Positions 42,824 through 54,595 of a stretch of DNA of 64,000 nt are shown piece after piece. The first letter of the stretch is position 1. Each line of letters begins with the position of its first letter. Source of the stretch: Strobilurus pachycystidiatus (lineage: Eukaryota > Basidiomycota > Agaricomycetes > Agaricales > Physalacriaceae); assembly GCA_019915135.1 (NCBI GenBank), contig JAHLMK010000006.1:744001-808000 (forward strand). Direction: 5' to 3'. Under the pieces are notes generated by a model. It made no database searches and was not told the DNA's origin. It saw only the letters and a list, made by a program, of their open reading frames with translations. The translations under genes were made by a program, and so were the position numbers.

Positions 42824-44276
42824 TCAGATAAAGCCAGCACCGATGGCGGCCCACCCCATCATTCCCAACAAGGTCGTCATCACAGTTTGCATTGTGTCCT
42901 TCACGCCACCTAGAACGCTGGGCGAACCGTTGCCGGTTCCACTGGTAGAACTGTCGCTAGAGGTTGAAGCGGTGGGACCAACCGGCCCAGTCTCCGTGGT
43001 AGTCATGCCAGCGACTGATGTTGCCGAATTGTAGCTGCATCTAAGTGAGACGACAACTTGAGTTAATGGAATAATTGGCTTACGCGGATGTGGCCGCCGA
43101 TGTGTTATTCTCGAAGTTCATCAGGACGCGATCAATCATGTGGATGACACCGTTTGAGCACAAAATATCTGTCTTGATGATTTTGGCAGTCGCGAGAGTT
43201 GTCCCTCCATTCGCACCGCTTCTGACGTATGCCCCTGTGGAGTTGGTCATAATGGAGAGCGACTCCCCAGCAGCAGAAGTGAACACCGATGATGAAGTCA
43301 GCGTAGGAGAGTACACGGAGGTCCCATTGACCATCTGGAAGGTTGGTGAGTCCCAGACACCAACTCGAGTACTGGATCACGTACGTGGTTGCTCAGAAGT
43401 CTGGCCATAGCCGAGTGATTACCAGCAAATGCAGTCAATGAGGAGCTGACATCATGGATAGCCTGATTATCGGGGGCGAAGAGAGTGAAACCATGAGGCT
43501 CGCTCATGAGAAAGTCGGCGACGGCTACAGAGGTGCCCTGCGAATCCGTAGTGTTCGTGGTGTTGAGCATGCCCGACAGGGACGTCAGATTGTGAAGGTT
43601 GAGCACAGTGCTAACATTGCCAGGAATGGAAAGGACGTGGTCGATCACGTTTATGTAGAGGTTGGAGACCGACAGTGATTCATTGAGTAAAATGGTGTTT
43701 TGACTGGAAAGGGATGAGTTGCCGAGGGCCAATGTGGAAAAATCACTCACGCCTGGTTCAGAAGTTCCACGCTCCCGTTAGCCGTGGTCCAGGCCAAGAC
43801 CTGACTTTTGTTGCCTTCAAGAGCGACGAGTGACGAGTCGTTCAGAAGGGTACGACCAATGGTGACGTGGGGATTGAGCTGGGCTTCAAGGGATCCGTTG
43901 GCCTGTGAAAAGTTTCCTGACACGATGTGATACGAAAGGATTTTGGCAAGAAGATCGGTGTCATTTGAGACAGATTGGGGTACTGCGGCGACTGGAGTCG
44001 AGGATGAGAGACGCATGGCGTGCAGTTGCGAGGATTGGACGTACAGGCTTCATTACTCGGCACAAACAAGGTGTAGTTGCCGTTGGGAAGCAGACTGAAG
44101 ATGGTCTGTGCCGTCGTTGTGTTTTCGACCGCCGTTGCCGCAGACACAAAAGAAGTGAGACCAGCGCCTTGGAGAGCCTGTATAACCGGAGTCAAATAGT
44201 CGGTATCAGACGTGTTCTGGGCAAAAGTGGGAAAGGCGAGAAAGGCGAGAGCGAGTAGAGTAAGGTATCGATACAT
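42824..44276 (-). CDS. Fasciclin (FAS1) domain protein, probably GPI-anchored
   Basis: Cell-surface adhesion-type protein. The signal peptide is MYRYLTLLALAFLAFPTFAQ (ATG 44276-44274). The first FAS1 repeat has LQGAGLTSFVSAATAVENTT, NGNYTLFVPSNEA and LLAKILSYHIVSGNFSQANG. The second has VLNLHNLTSLSGMLNTTNTT, GFTLFAPDNQAIHDVSSSLT and CSNGVIHMIDRVLMNF. Each shows the H1/H2-like TLFxPxxxA and YHxx / IHxxDxVL signatures. A Ser/Thr/Gly stretch (ASTSSDSSTSGTGNGS) and a terminal hydrophobic segment (TTLLGMMGWAAIGAGFI) fit a GPI-attachment signal. Many N-glycosylation sequons are present. Several short introns interrupt the gene. Confidence 0.85.
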
Positions 44277-44493
44277 GGCGGGCTTTGCAAAGAGAGGCCG
44301 AAGTGCTTTGGGCGAGTTTAAGTAGAGCAGAAACGGAGGCGGTGTACAAGAATGACGATGATGTGATACAGTTGAAAGTTGAAGGAAGAACAATGTCGGT
44401 GAGAACTACAGGTGACCGTATGCGACACGTGGAAATCGACAGAAGAGGCAACAGGGAGGAGGCATCGGGTGGTTGACCATCCAATACCTTGAC

Positions 44494-46696
44494 TCAGAAT
44501 GATGGATACTCAAGAACGTCCCCTTCAAAGAATGGGCTGGGGAGATGGGCGTCTTGAAATATGGAGAGCTCCTCCTCGATCTGTTGTCCGTAATTCACTA
44601 GGCGCAGGTGGATTAGTGATATCTATTGACATGTGCAAAACATGACTTACCCGCCAGAGGCACGTACTTCCCCAACGCGTTGAGAGCGTGAAATAGTACC
44701 CTCAGGTCCTCCTGCGCTTTCAAATATGGCTGACCTGTGCGTTCGGAACTACGTGTGTGAACCATGTAATTGTTCGCGACATATCCCCACCATGCCTGAG
44801 CCGGAATCGTCAGCAGTGTACAGTAACGCGGCGGATAGAACATACCGCGAACAACGGGTCCAAGTATTCGTAATCTGACTCTTGCAAGTGCCGAATCAAT
44901 GAGACAATTTGCTGCATAGAGCGAAAGGCAGCCGTCGGATCAGTGGTGCGTTGGATATGAATCAGACACACAAGGAGGAGCGTATGTGTGAAAAAGACGT
45001 CCAAGTCTACTGCGGAGGTGTCGTTACCAGCAGCGCCTTGCATACTTGGCAGATGACTATGTAGCGCCTTAACCGCATTTCCGACTAATTCCACTTCGCC
45101 CCAGTAATTTGGGTCGTCGGGAAATTGGGGCCCTGAATGCTATTGAGAAACGAGACACCACAAGAAAGAGATGGAAACTGACCCAGAGAAACTGCGACAG
45201 ACCGTTCATACAGCAAGGCAGCCTTGACTTTCAACGCGCTTCTCGATGACTTGAATCCAGTCGACGATGGACTGGGCTGGCCAGCGTGAGAGTGAGGCTA
45301 CAAATGAGGTTGAGTGCCAAGTGATGAGAGAGGCAGGTAGCTCACATGTAGCACAGGCCAAGGCGTTGATATTTGTACCTGGTCATTCAAATCCGGTAGG
45401 AGTGACGGAGCCCCACTCGCGCCAGACCAGCAATGCTCGACCATGAAAATTTGCCAAAAGGCAGACACTCGATCCAGAATCTCCAGGGGATCACTTGCCG
45501 GAAGAAGTGGGATAGGTGCATCGCCAGGAGAGATTCCCCGCTCTACGTCAAGTTTCGTTGCGAAACCTTGTAAGTCAGGCGCGTGAATTTGATGTAATCC
45601 CAGCCCAACAGCTAGCCTAGACCCAGAGAACAGGTGGCGATAACCATCGAGATGTCTTCCGTTAGCGTAGAAATATATGGCGAGCAGTGCAGAGGCACGG
45701 ACGATATCAACTAATCGATCACAATGGTTAAGCGCCGATGAGATGGCCTGCAATGCCCTATTGAGGAACACGTTCTCGAGTTTCGTGAAGTAACTCGAGT
45801 GTTTCACATGATAGCACCCAAGCAGATACACAGTATTCATAAGCGCAGGATGGCAGACCGACTCCGTTAGTGGGCGGTCTTGGACACCATCAAACCAGCA
45901 CTGATGTCGGTGGCTAGTGTAGATGTCGACTCTATCAGACATGTTAGAGACGCGGCGGTGCATGAGACAAATCTCAATGCTTACAAAAGTTGCTTGTTCT
46001 CGTCAGAAAACGGGAGTCTTGGATTCCACTGACAAAGATGGGTGAACAACGACGGAGGGCCCAACAGAGGTGTGAATTCGTCCGAGCACGCCAGCATGTT
46101 GACAACATCCTGCTCGAAGGGAGGACCTGGATCGTAATATGAAGCTACATCCAAGGTGCTCGAGGAGGGCGAGCCAGAACTCGACGTCGACGCCGATGAG
46201 AGCATCAGATCCGAAAACGAATTCCCAGAAAGCGAATCATCCTCTGCAGAAGAGTATGCAGGGGGGAATGACAGCTGCGGGGCGCTGCCGACCACGATGA
46301 GTATCATATTTCATTGAAAATTGAACAGCCATGCCCTCCATCGCCCACTTCATACTCCAACTCGTGCACACGATCTCGAAGTGTCGTTACTTTCTCTCTT
46401 AGTTGCTGAGTCCGGCTTTTTCTTTTCGAGTCACCGTAGACACATTGATCCTCGCGATGCGATTTGACACACTGCTTACACACCGGATGCGCTCCGTCAC
46501 ACCTCTTGGAAAGAATGAGTAATACGCATCATCATTATGGTCGTACGACGTACCGACTTCCTCTTTCTGGTGAATAAGTTGGTGTAAAGACACTAGCCAC
46601 AGATACAAAGGAGGTCGCGTACCTACAAGCCAAACAGGCCGTGCCGCGCCTCAAAGGCGGGGATTTCAAATTGGGGCGGGGGTGGGGACTACCCAT
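44494..46696 (-). CDS. Zn(II)2Cys6 transcription factor with fungal-specific TF domain
   Basis: Fungal pathway regulator; target genes unknown. The start is MGSPHPRPNLKSPPLRRGTA (46696; an in-frame ATG lies at 46753). The binuclear cluster spans three exons: exon 1 (46696-46623) ends CLACR, a 13-nt microexon (46566-46554) encodes KRKS, and exon 3 (from 46504) continues RCDGAHPVCKQCVKSHREDQ-C. That gives CxxCx6Cx6CxxCx7C-type spacing. A dimerisation coiled coil follows (QQLREKVTTLRDRVHELEYE). The middle-homology region includes VCHPALMNTVYLLGCYHVKH, FYANGRHLDGYRHLFSGSRL and AVGLGLHQIHAPDL. The C-terminal helices end with IEEELSIFQDAHLPSPFFEG and TGA at 44496-44494. About ten exons in all. Confidence 0.85.
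46554..46566 (-). other. 13-nt microexon inside the zinc cluster
   Basis: AAAGAGGAAGTCG flanked by CACCAG| and |GTACGT on the minus strand. It is required to complete C-L-A-C-R-K-R-K-S-R-C-D-G in frame. Confidence 0.8.
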
Positions 46697-47709
46697 AGTA
46701 CTGCAGAGGAGAAAGTGAGAAAGGGGAAAAGATCTGCAGGGGAACGCCCTCAACGTTCTTTTAAAGATGCCAAGTTATATCTTTGGATCTCGGCAATTCA
46801 ACTGTTCCATTCACAGATGTCAATTGAGATTGATTTGTGAACACGTTTCACTGCCGTCGGAAGCGGCGTTTGTTTTTGGGCTGTGATTGGCAAGCCACAT
46901 TGCGTGGATGACTGGGCTCTTCGGCAACGAATCCGCCCGTATCAAGGGAAAGTGCGTAAGAGTGTACTACACAAGGGTTAACTTGAATGCACCCATGCTT
47001 GCGATCACAAATCCTGATGATGAGGATCTCGGATAGCCGGACACACTCAGGCTGCCATGGGCCGACGAACCGATCGCGAACGGTACGCATGTCTGGCAGT
47101 TGCCTTTGAATCCGATGTCCACCGTCCCAACGTCCACAACCCATTCATGGTGCATCCATATTCCTGTAAGCGCCCGCAGCCTTAGCGCTCGTCCATTTAT
47201 CGCTGTCAGGAACAGCCTGCTGTTAGCCACTCATTCTCCTCTATGACTCGTGCTTATTATGCGCTTACTGTACATTCCCACCACACATTAGCAAGCGCTT
47301 AGTTCGAAGCCCCGCCCGAGGGCCAGAGTGAACCTTGATGATGAGAAGTATCCCGCTCGAGGCGGCGAAGGCGGTAATATGTGAAGCTTGAAGAGTCGTT
47401 CTGTATTATGCAGCTGGGCCGGGTATCAGGGTTTGCTGCCAAAGCTCCTGAAGATCATGGAGGGCATCAAGGATACGAGATGCTCGTGAGTCGTAAACAC
47501 ATTTGCTACAGATGACGCAAGCACCGCACAAACGAAGGTGTCACAGATTGATTGACGATATGGGTCCACAACGGGCGAGACAACAGCGGGTTAACCACGA
47601 TCAAAATGGTATCTTGAAAGAGATCGTATCAACATTGGCAGATGAGGTTCCCAGGAGACGAGGAATTCAACAACACAGACTCTCCGGTTGCCGGTGAATC
47701 AGGTCTGAA
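46697..47709. other. Intergenic region with a possible decayed fragment
   Basis: About 1 kb. A minus-strand frame around 46967-47230 (INGRALRLRALTGIWMHHEW...) looks somewhat protein-like but matches no known family. No other feature. Confidence 0.3.
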
Positions 47710-50067
47710 TCAGGTCTTTGCGAACCAAACCTCCGCCCTGTCACGCAAAGTTGTTCCTTCAGGGGCCTTTACTTCGGCCCCAGCGCCCCAAATGCCGCCC
47801 GCCATACCAAATCCGGTAACCCGTCCATCCTGGATGGCAAATTCGGCAGTCTGACCTGAGTGTACAGTTGCCGCCCAATACTTGACATCGGGTATGTTAG
47901 CGATGCGCTAGGGGGGCGCAATGATCAGCGATATCATTCTTGCAGTGAAAGCTTCCATTGACCCACTCGACTCTCAAGAATGGTAACGTTGAACATGTTT
48001 CCCGCGAAATGTTCAAATTTAATATGAGAAGACCACGCCTTGTTCCACTCCGCCAGAAATGTGGGCACAGAAGAGTTGATGGCGCCTGGAAGCGTTTCAG
48101 AGGCGTCCGCGACCACCTGTCTACATGATGCTGATGTCCCGCTTGACGGTCCTTCATTGTTCAGTAGACAGAGCTCTAATGCTTCGTAACCTGCGTTGCA
48201 ATACGTACCACCAAGCTCCTCGAAAGGGAGTGATGGGGACGGTGGATTGATCGGGCGCGAGCGGGATTCACGGGCGTCGTAATCTGCAATCGCCTTACTT
48301 CTCAATCTAGGGCGGTGTCAATGAAGCACCGATGTGTATCCGAGTCCTGGAGCTGACCTTCTATTCCAGTCGACGGGTTTCAAACCCAAGGCCACATCGG
48401 CAAGGTACCACTTGATAATTTCGTGGATTATCGAGCCATAATCGTCGTCGTTGGAAAACACCGCTATACCCAGACGATCGGAAGGAAACCTGGCAATTTG
48501 CGACATGAAACCTGTAAATAGATAGCTAAGCTCAGGACCTCCTGCGGATCTCCGAAGGACCCAGTCAAGTACCTGTCGTCGAGCCACCATGCTTTTTGAT
48601 GGTTACACAAATCTGTGAGCGTGGAAATAAATATAGGATTCGCGCGCACTTCAATGATCTCTGCATATACGTCAATCTATGGGAGACCCATATGAGCAAT
48701 GAGTAAGATTTCAACACACCTTTGCCCCGATATGAGAAGCGTGACTGGCCAGCTCCGTAAACAACGGGAGACAACTCAGGATAGGACCTAATTCGTGCGT
48801 GTGTCAGAATAATATTCCTCATTCTGAATGAAGATGCTTACGCCTTGCCAGCGCTGACGCTAATGCCAGTGGCTACCATCTCAATGACATCAGGTGGAAT
48901 GACTTGCTCTAGAGTTCCTGGATTCTTGCCATCGAGTAAGAGTGCCTGAAGCCAGATCGCCTGGAACGAAACGTTACTATTAGGCTTCCCAAGTCAAAGA
49001 TGGAAAAGATTCTTACCGCGTCTTTCGCGCAACTTATCACACCCCCAGCTCCAGATTTATCTGGCAGTCAAAACACGTGAATCGGTGTTGTGAACAGACG
49101 ACAGTGGTGCGCACTTACAATTTCCATCCTCCCCAAGGTCAAGAAACCAGTTTGGGAACCACATCTCACGAGGCGTGCCCATGTCAAGCGCATGTTGCAT
49201 GTTCTGCCTGGCCATTCCCTGAGCTAGGTTGCCGCTCGCTTTGGCGACGTCAAGAGAGTAAGTCGTGGCGTTCAGACCAAGGGGTTCGAAGATGTGTTCT
49301 TTCACGTAGCGTGCAAGCGTAGGACGGTGGGGTAGAGTGACTTCTGAAAGATAAGAGAGCGTCAGATACATGTTGTTGTTGTACTGGTAGACCTCGCGAA
49401 AGCCAGCAGAAGGCTTGAGATATTGGAGGCGTCGGATCTACGCGTAAAAGCTGTCAATAGCAGAAGCGCAAATGAGTAGGCGATGAAGACCGACAATTGA
49501 AGTTATATTGTCTGTCCTCCCATACATAAGATCATGTCGAGGCAACCCCGTACGGTGACTCATAAGATCGGCGATGGTGCTCTCTGTGGAAGCCAGTGGG
49601 TCCAGTAATCCCCATTCAGGAATCACGGATGCAATCTTCGTGTCCCATGACAGACGAGGGGACAGGGACTCGTTAGAGGTGAGGAGACCGGTCGCAATCA
49701 CATTGAAGAGCTGTTGAACGGCATTGACTATTCAGCTGAGCGCAAAAACTGCGTATCGTTTTTGTTATCGCACCTTGGAGTTGGAGGCAATACCGAAGAG
49801 GTGATGTTCATTCATCGGTGTGCCGTCCAGGCTGGCATTGCCATATCCCTTTGTCTCGACCTGCCACTCCCCCTGAGCGTCTTGGCGAACGACAGCGACA
49901 CTCACGCCGCCTGGCGTGTTCCACTCTGATAAGACAGAATTGATGAACGCGTCAGTCGTGGCACTCAAGATGGCAGGTGTCCGACTTTTGGGTGAAAGGA
50001 TAGGAGACTGCTGGGCGCAGACAGACGCAATGGAGAGCAGCGCTCCCGCCAGGCGCACGAAAGTCAT
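47710..50067 (-). CDS. Secreted beta-lactamase/transpeptidase-like serine hydrolase
   Basis: Penicillin-binding-protein-fold hydrolase or esterase; the natural substrate in fungi is unknown. The signal peptide MTFVRLAGALLSIASVCAQQ starts at 50067. All three catalytic motifs are present. SxxK is in HHLFGIASNSK|LFNVIATGLL, joined by an intron. YxN is in FREVYQYNNNMYLTLSYLSE. The third box is VTIKKHGGSTTG|FMSQIARF, reconstructed across two introns near 48550-48600. Other family features are SHRTGLPRHDLMYG, FEPLGLNATTYSLDVAKASG, PSDRLGIAVFSNDDDYGSII and a C-terminal beta domain (YWAATVHSGQTAEFAIQDGR, AEVKAPEGTTLRDRAEVWFA) ending at TGA 47712-47710. More than ten short exons; no disabling change recognised. 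Confidence 0.85.
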
Positions 50068-50569
50068 CTTGCTCAAAGTGGTTGAAAGCGGATGGGCCCG
50101 TGGGAGCATCCGTTATGCATCCATAATCTTATCAGATAAGTGCAGAAGCTCTTTAGGAGCTGCCGACGGTGACGGGCAGGCACTTCTTGATCAAGTTCGT
50201 TCATCAACGCCGACGGTAGCCAACCTCTCCCAGTAAACAAAATCCACTCTTGAGCAGTCTCTAAGTTGTCTTTCTCGAGTGGTTTGAACCCGTCTGTGTT
50301 GCGATGACACGTCGCCACGTAGCGTATGAAAGGACCGCAAATTACCAAAGGGCCAGAACTATGTTTCTTGGTAGCGCAACATCCATATCCCGTGTGTGTG
50401 CATTGACCGGGTTATGTTTCTCGAAAGCTGTCATTTCTTTTAGTGACACCCCACCAAAGGACAATGTGCCGACCGCTGATTCCGTACCATCGGAATCCGA
50501 GCGCAGCTACTTATAGTTTAGGTACCCCCCATCGGTTCGTTGACTCTATTCTTTTCCCTCTCGTCGCCC
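50068..50569. other. Divergent promoter region
   Basis: 500 bp separating the divergently transcribed serine hydrolase and MFS transporter. No discrete motif identified. Confidence 0.45.
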
Positions 50570-52746
50570 ATGCCGTCCGAGCCCATAGAAGCCGAGTTCT
50601 CCGCTCCCCCTGCGCTCTCCAAGGATCAAGAGGATGAGTTCAGACAGCTCGAGATGGAAGGTCCTCTCCCGTTGACTGGAACATTGACCAACGGCACGGG
50701 ACATGACATGGCTTACCTGGAGCGTGCCTTTACGAAAGAAGGTATCAACATCGTAACCTTTGAGAGTGGCAAAGGCGAAGATCCTCGTGAATGGGGAAAG
50801 GGGAAAAAGTGGTATGTCCTTCTTCGGATTGGTCTTTTTGTGGACAAGAAATCGAGTCTGACTCGATACCTAGGTATGTTACTTGCACGGCGGCATTTCT
50901 GTGTCTGGCTGTGGCTATTGGGAGCTCCATCGTTACCGGAGAGTGAGTTCCGCCGCTGTGCCCATCATGTACTTTTTCTGACGCGACGGGTAGCCTCGCG
51001 GGACCTGTGAAGACTCTCAACAGTACACAAGAGATCATCAATTTGACCGTGTCTTGTTTCGTCATTGGTTTCGGTTTTGGGTGCGTATTCGTTCCTTCCT
51101 TCCGCCACGAGCACCCCAATTGATAGCTGATGCCCTCTTCAGCCCATTGTTCTTCGCGCCGCTATCCGAAGTAGTCGGCAGGACACCGATGTACTGTGTC
51201 AGCATGTTCTTCTACTTCATCTTCACACTCCCGAGTGCTTTGGCCCAAAACGCCGCCACGTTGGTCGTTGCTCGACAACTTGCTGGTCTGGCCGCCTCAG
51301 CGCCTATGTGTAATGTCGGCGGAAGGTACTCGGTCGACTAATTCTTTCAACAACTTCCTGACGTGTTCCCAACAGTGTTGCTGATGTCTGGGCCGTGGAG
51401 GAACGTGGAGTCCCTATGGCTGTTTTCTCGTTCACCATATTGTGAGAATCAGTTGTCTATCAACGCTTTCGCAGGATGCTGAAAGCGAATGTAGCATGGG
51501 CCCATGTATCGGTCCACTAGTCGGAGGTTGGATAGCTGAACGGGCAGGCTGGCGCTGGCTCTGTACATCATTCTACTCGCAAACTTATCCGCAAGATCAT
51601 GCTGACAATGCCGCTCCACAGACTGGGTCCTATTCATATTCTCTGGTCTTTGTTTCGCGCTCACTTTGTTCATTCCCGAGACGTTGGCACCTGTCATATT
51701 GAGGCGGAAAGCAGCCCGACTCCGCAAAGAGACGGGTGATTCGAGTTATCAGACTTTGGATGAAATGGAACGTCGTCCGTTATCCGAGACTCTAAAAACA
51801 GCACTCCTCCGACCGCTGATTATGCTTCTCACGGAGCCCATTGTTATCTTCATGTCATTCTGTGTGTCTAAATCCAACCTCTCCGCGTCTGGTCTGGTCC
51901 TCATACCCTCATCTAGATCTCTCATTTGTATATAGTCTTTTGTGTGGGTGCTTCCAGTCTCAGATAATGAACCAGAGTGAACTTACCCTGTCGTCTAGAT
52001 TTGCTGTTCTTTGCGTTCCCGATCGCGTTCGCAGAGATCCGGGGATTCAGTGGCGGAATGACTGGGGTGACATTCATAAGCATCATCGTAAGTACGGTGG
52101 CGTCCTTCCCGTGCTGCCCGCGATGCGCCCATTTGTCTGATGTTCATAGTTGGGTATCGCGATCGCAATGTGCTTGATTCCCTATCAAGAGCGTATCTAC
52201 AGGAAAGTGACCACACATGGGGCTTACCCTGAAGCGCGACTGTACCCTATGATGGGCGGATCAATGTACGTTGTCCGCATTGGATGAAGTGCCAGACGCC
52301 CACTCATCACACCCACATACAGTGTTCTTCCCATCGCGCTATTTGTGTTCGCATTTACAGGTGCCTACGAGTGGGTTCACTGGATCGGACCATGCGTGGC
52401 TGGGGCGCTTTTTGGCTTCTCCATGATCCTGATCTACATCTCGGCAAACTCATACATCGTCGACAGCTACAGCGCGTTCGCTGCTTCCGCCATCGCCGCG
52501 AAGACCTTGCTTCGCTCGGAAGTGGGCGCGTCCGTGCCCCTCTTCGTCAACCAGATGTTTGGCAACATGGGGTTCCAGTGGGCGGGTTTGCTTCTGGCGC
52601 TTATCGCTACTGCGATTGCACCCATACCGTTCGTTTTCTTCAGGTATGGTGAAGGGATCAGGCGGAGATCGGCGAAGGCGAGCCAGGCTATTAGACGGTC
52701 ATCTTCTGAGAATGACATGCCCGGGGACGAGAAGGTTTCGCTCTAG
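50570..52746 (+). CDS. MFS transporter, DHA1 (polyamine/drug:H+ antiporter-like)
   Basis: Twelve-helix plasma-membrane efflux-type transporter. A hydrophilic N-terminus starts MPSEPIEAEFSAPPALSKDQ and ends with NPREW-like EDPREWGKGKKW|YVTCTAAFLC. Helices continue with TLNSTQEIINLTVSCFVIGF. The motif A-like loop is GPLFFAPLSEVVGRTPMYCV. Then come VVARQLAGLAASAPMCNVGG, SVADVWAVEERGVPMAVFSF, MGPCIGPLVGGWIAERAGWR (motif C-like GPxxGG) and the central cytoplasmic loop RRKAARLRKETGDSSYQTLD. The second half includes LFFAFPIAFAEIRGFSGGMT and YISANSYIVDSYSAFAASAI. The C-terminus is basic then ends MPGDEKVSL. Domain order and motifs match fungal TPO/FLR-type carriers; the substrate is not predictable. 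About nine exons. Confidence 0.85.
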
Positions 52747-53848
52747 AAACTAATAAGTAGACTTACGATACTGCTGTATGGTTGGTTGAAGCCTCCATCT
52801 AATGCGCATACTATTACCACAGAAAGAACGGGCTACTCGGTTGAAGGGTGGTGGCATCCCTTGTACTTCGGGATACAGACAACTTGGCGTATTCCTTTTG
52901 GTGTAGTCTCTTCGACGTTAGTCCAGGCGTCTATTCTTCCCTTGCAGTGGTGTTATGACCCTCTCTTGGTGGATAGTAAGTATTTACCTCAAGATTTAAT
53001 GGCGCGATGATTGTTCGGCTACTGCCGGGGAACAGGTTCCTGGTCAGTGGTCACTCTGTGTGAGAGTGTCTGCGTCATACGAGTTACCTACATACCTACA
53101 CGGGTCTGTCAATCCGACTCTCACACCGTCCAGAACTCCAATAGCTGGTGCATTCTTCTTCTCATTTCGTTTGGATGCCGCCTCCGCTTGACAGACATGA
53201 TCCCGCCCCTTCTCGACTTCCTACACACTTGAGAACGGACTGAGACGCCGAAAAAGCCCCCTCCAAGTCATGTTCAGCTGCCGCCTCCCCGTGGAATCCT
53301 TGGGGCCGAAGTGGGGAGGAACCTGAAAATGTGCCCGTTACCAATCCTTCCTCATCGGATGCACCGAGAGAACATGCGTCCACGGCACTTGACGTACACC
53401 TGTTTGCTGCCGGGGTGTTGCGAGTGCGCTTTCATACAGACTTTTCCTCAAGTTATCGTGGCGTGTGTTTTCAATTCGAGCAGGCGATGGTGTGAAAATC
53501 CGCGGAAAATGACTCATGGGAACGTCAGTTTGCCTCTGTATGAAAGATGGTGGACATGAGGCTGTTTCTCGCCTAACCGAAAGGCTTTCACTATTGCCCC
53601 TCTCGCTTCACTTCGTCTCTCCGTCTCACTTGAGATTTGGGACTATGGCTCTAATTCTATTTGGCAACCCATTCAATAAATTCAGATAAAGCAAAATGCC
53701 TGAATGGGGACTTAAGCAGACTCTCGGCCAAACTCGGCAGGCCTCAGATGCCGGCGTGCCGCTACGCCGTTCGACAACTGCCACTGCCAGCCTGCCAGTG
53801 ATCAGCAAGTGCTCTGAGTCTCTCTCTACTGTAGTGAAATATCGAGCT
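52747..53848. other. Intergenic region, nothing recognised
   Basis: About 1.1 kb with only short frames on both strands (for example 53162-53383 minus, 53311-53559 plus) and no domain resemblance. Confidence 0.35.
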
Positions 53849-54163
53849 CTATCTGTTAGATAGTACCTCTGGTAGGAATTCCAATTTGACAGGAGGGTGT
53901 TGAGTGCGTGCTGGTCGTGGGGCAGCCGGCTCGCATCTTCTACATTCGCAGTTGTGGCATTCAGTGGAGATCAATGAGTTGGCATCGTCCAGTAGAAGGA
54001 AACAGTGCGCCCCGGCCGAGATCATGAAGCTAAGGGCCATGGCTACCAGTGCTAACAAGCCGATGCCTGTTTTGATGGGAGGCGGCCTACCGTGACTGGT
54101 TTTCTTGGGGATTATTATTTGTATCGGACCTTCAAAGGACATTGTGCGGCCCGCTTGCGGCAC
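53849..54163 (-). CDS. Small single-pass membrane protein, hypothetical
   Basis: Uninterrupted 104-codon frame. A polar, Pro/Lys-containing N-terminus (MPQAGRTMSFEGPIQIIIPK) precedes one strongly hydrophobic segment (GIGLLALVAMALSFMISAGA). A short Cys-rich patch (STECHNCECRRCEPAAPRPA) and a C-terminus KLEFLPEVLSNR follow. The segregation of hydrophobic and Cys-rich blocks makes it plausible as a gene, but no family is recognised. Its start is 432 bp from the divergent OMT2 start. Could also be a chance frame. Confidence 0.4.
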   Translation of the reverse strand: MPQAGRTMSFEGPIQIIIPKKTSHGRPPPIKTGIGLLALVAMALSFMISAGAHCFLLLDDANSLISTECHNCECRRCEPAAPRPARTQHPPVKLEFLPEVLSNR

Positions 54164-54595
54164 CGTCGTTCAGCCTTCAGGCATGTTCCATCAGTCAAAT
54201 TTCCTCGTTCTTTTCAGTCATGTTCCCATCGCTGATAAAAGTTTCCTGGACGCCAGTGAGAAATCAGGATGGTCCGGTCGGAGGTTCAGCTGCTGAAAGC
54301 GCCTGGAATACCGTCTGAATCGCCGGAAATCTGTCTGTCAGTCGGTTTGCTGGAACGCGAGGATCAGCGATCACTGGGCAAATGACAGTCGACTGTCGAA
54401 GGGATCGTTCTGTGGGGTGGCTTTCTCCAGATTGGGAGGATCTGACTGTGTGGCGTACCTTGCACGGACCGGGGCAGCCCAATCCGGATTCTGGAGCACT
54501 GGCAGAGTGTCTCTCGATCGTCACACTTATTATACGCGTCTCAGTCTCTTGCTCTCGACGACCATCACCGCCTCTCCCCTGCCCAGGCCTGCTAC

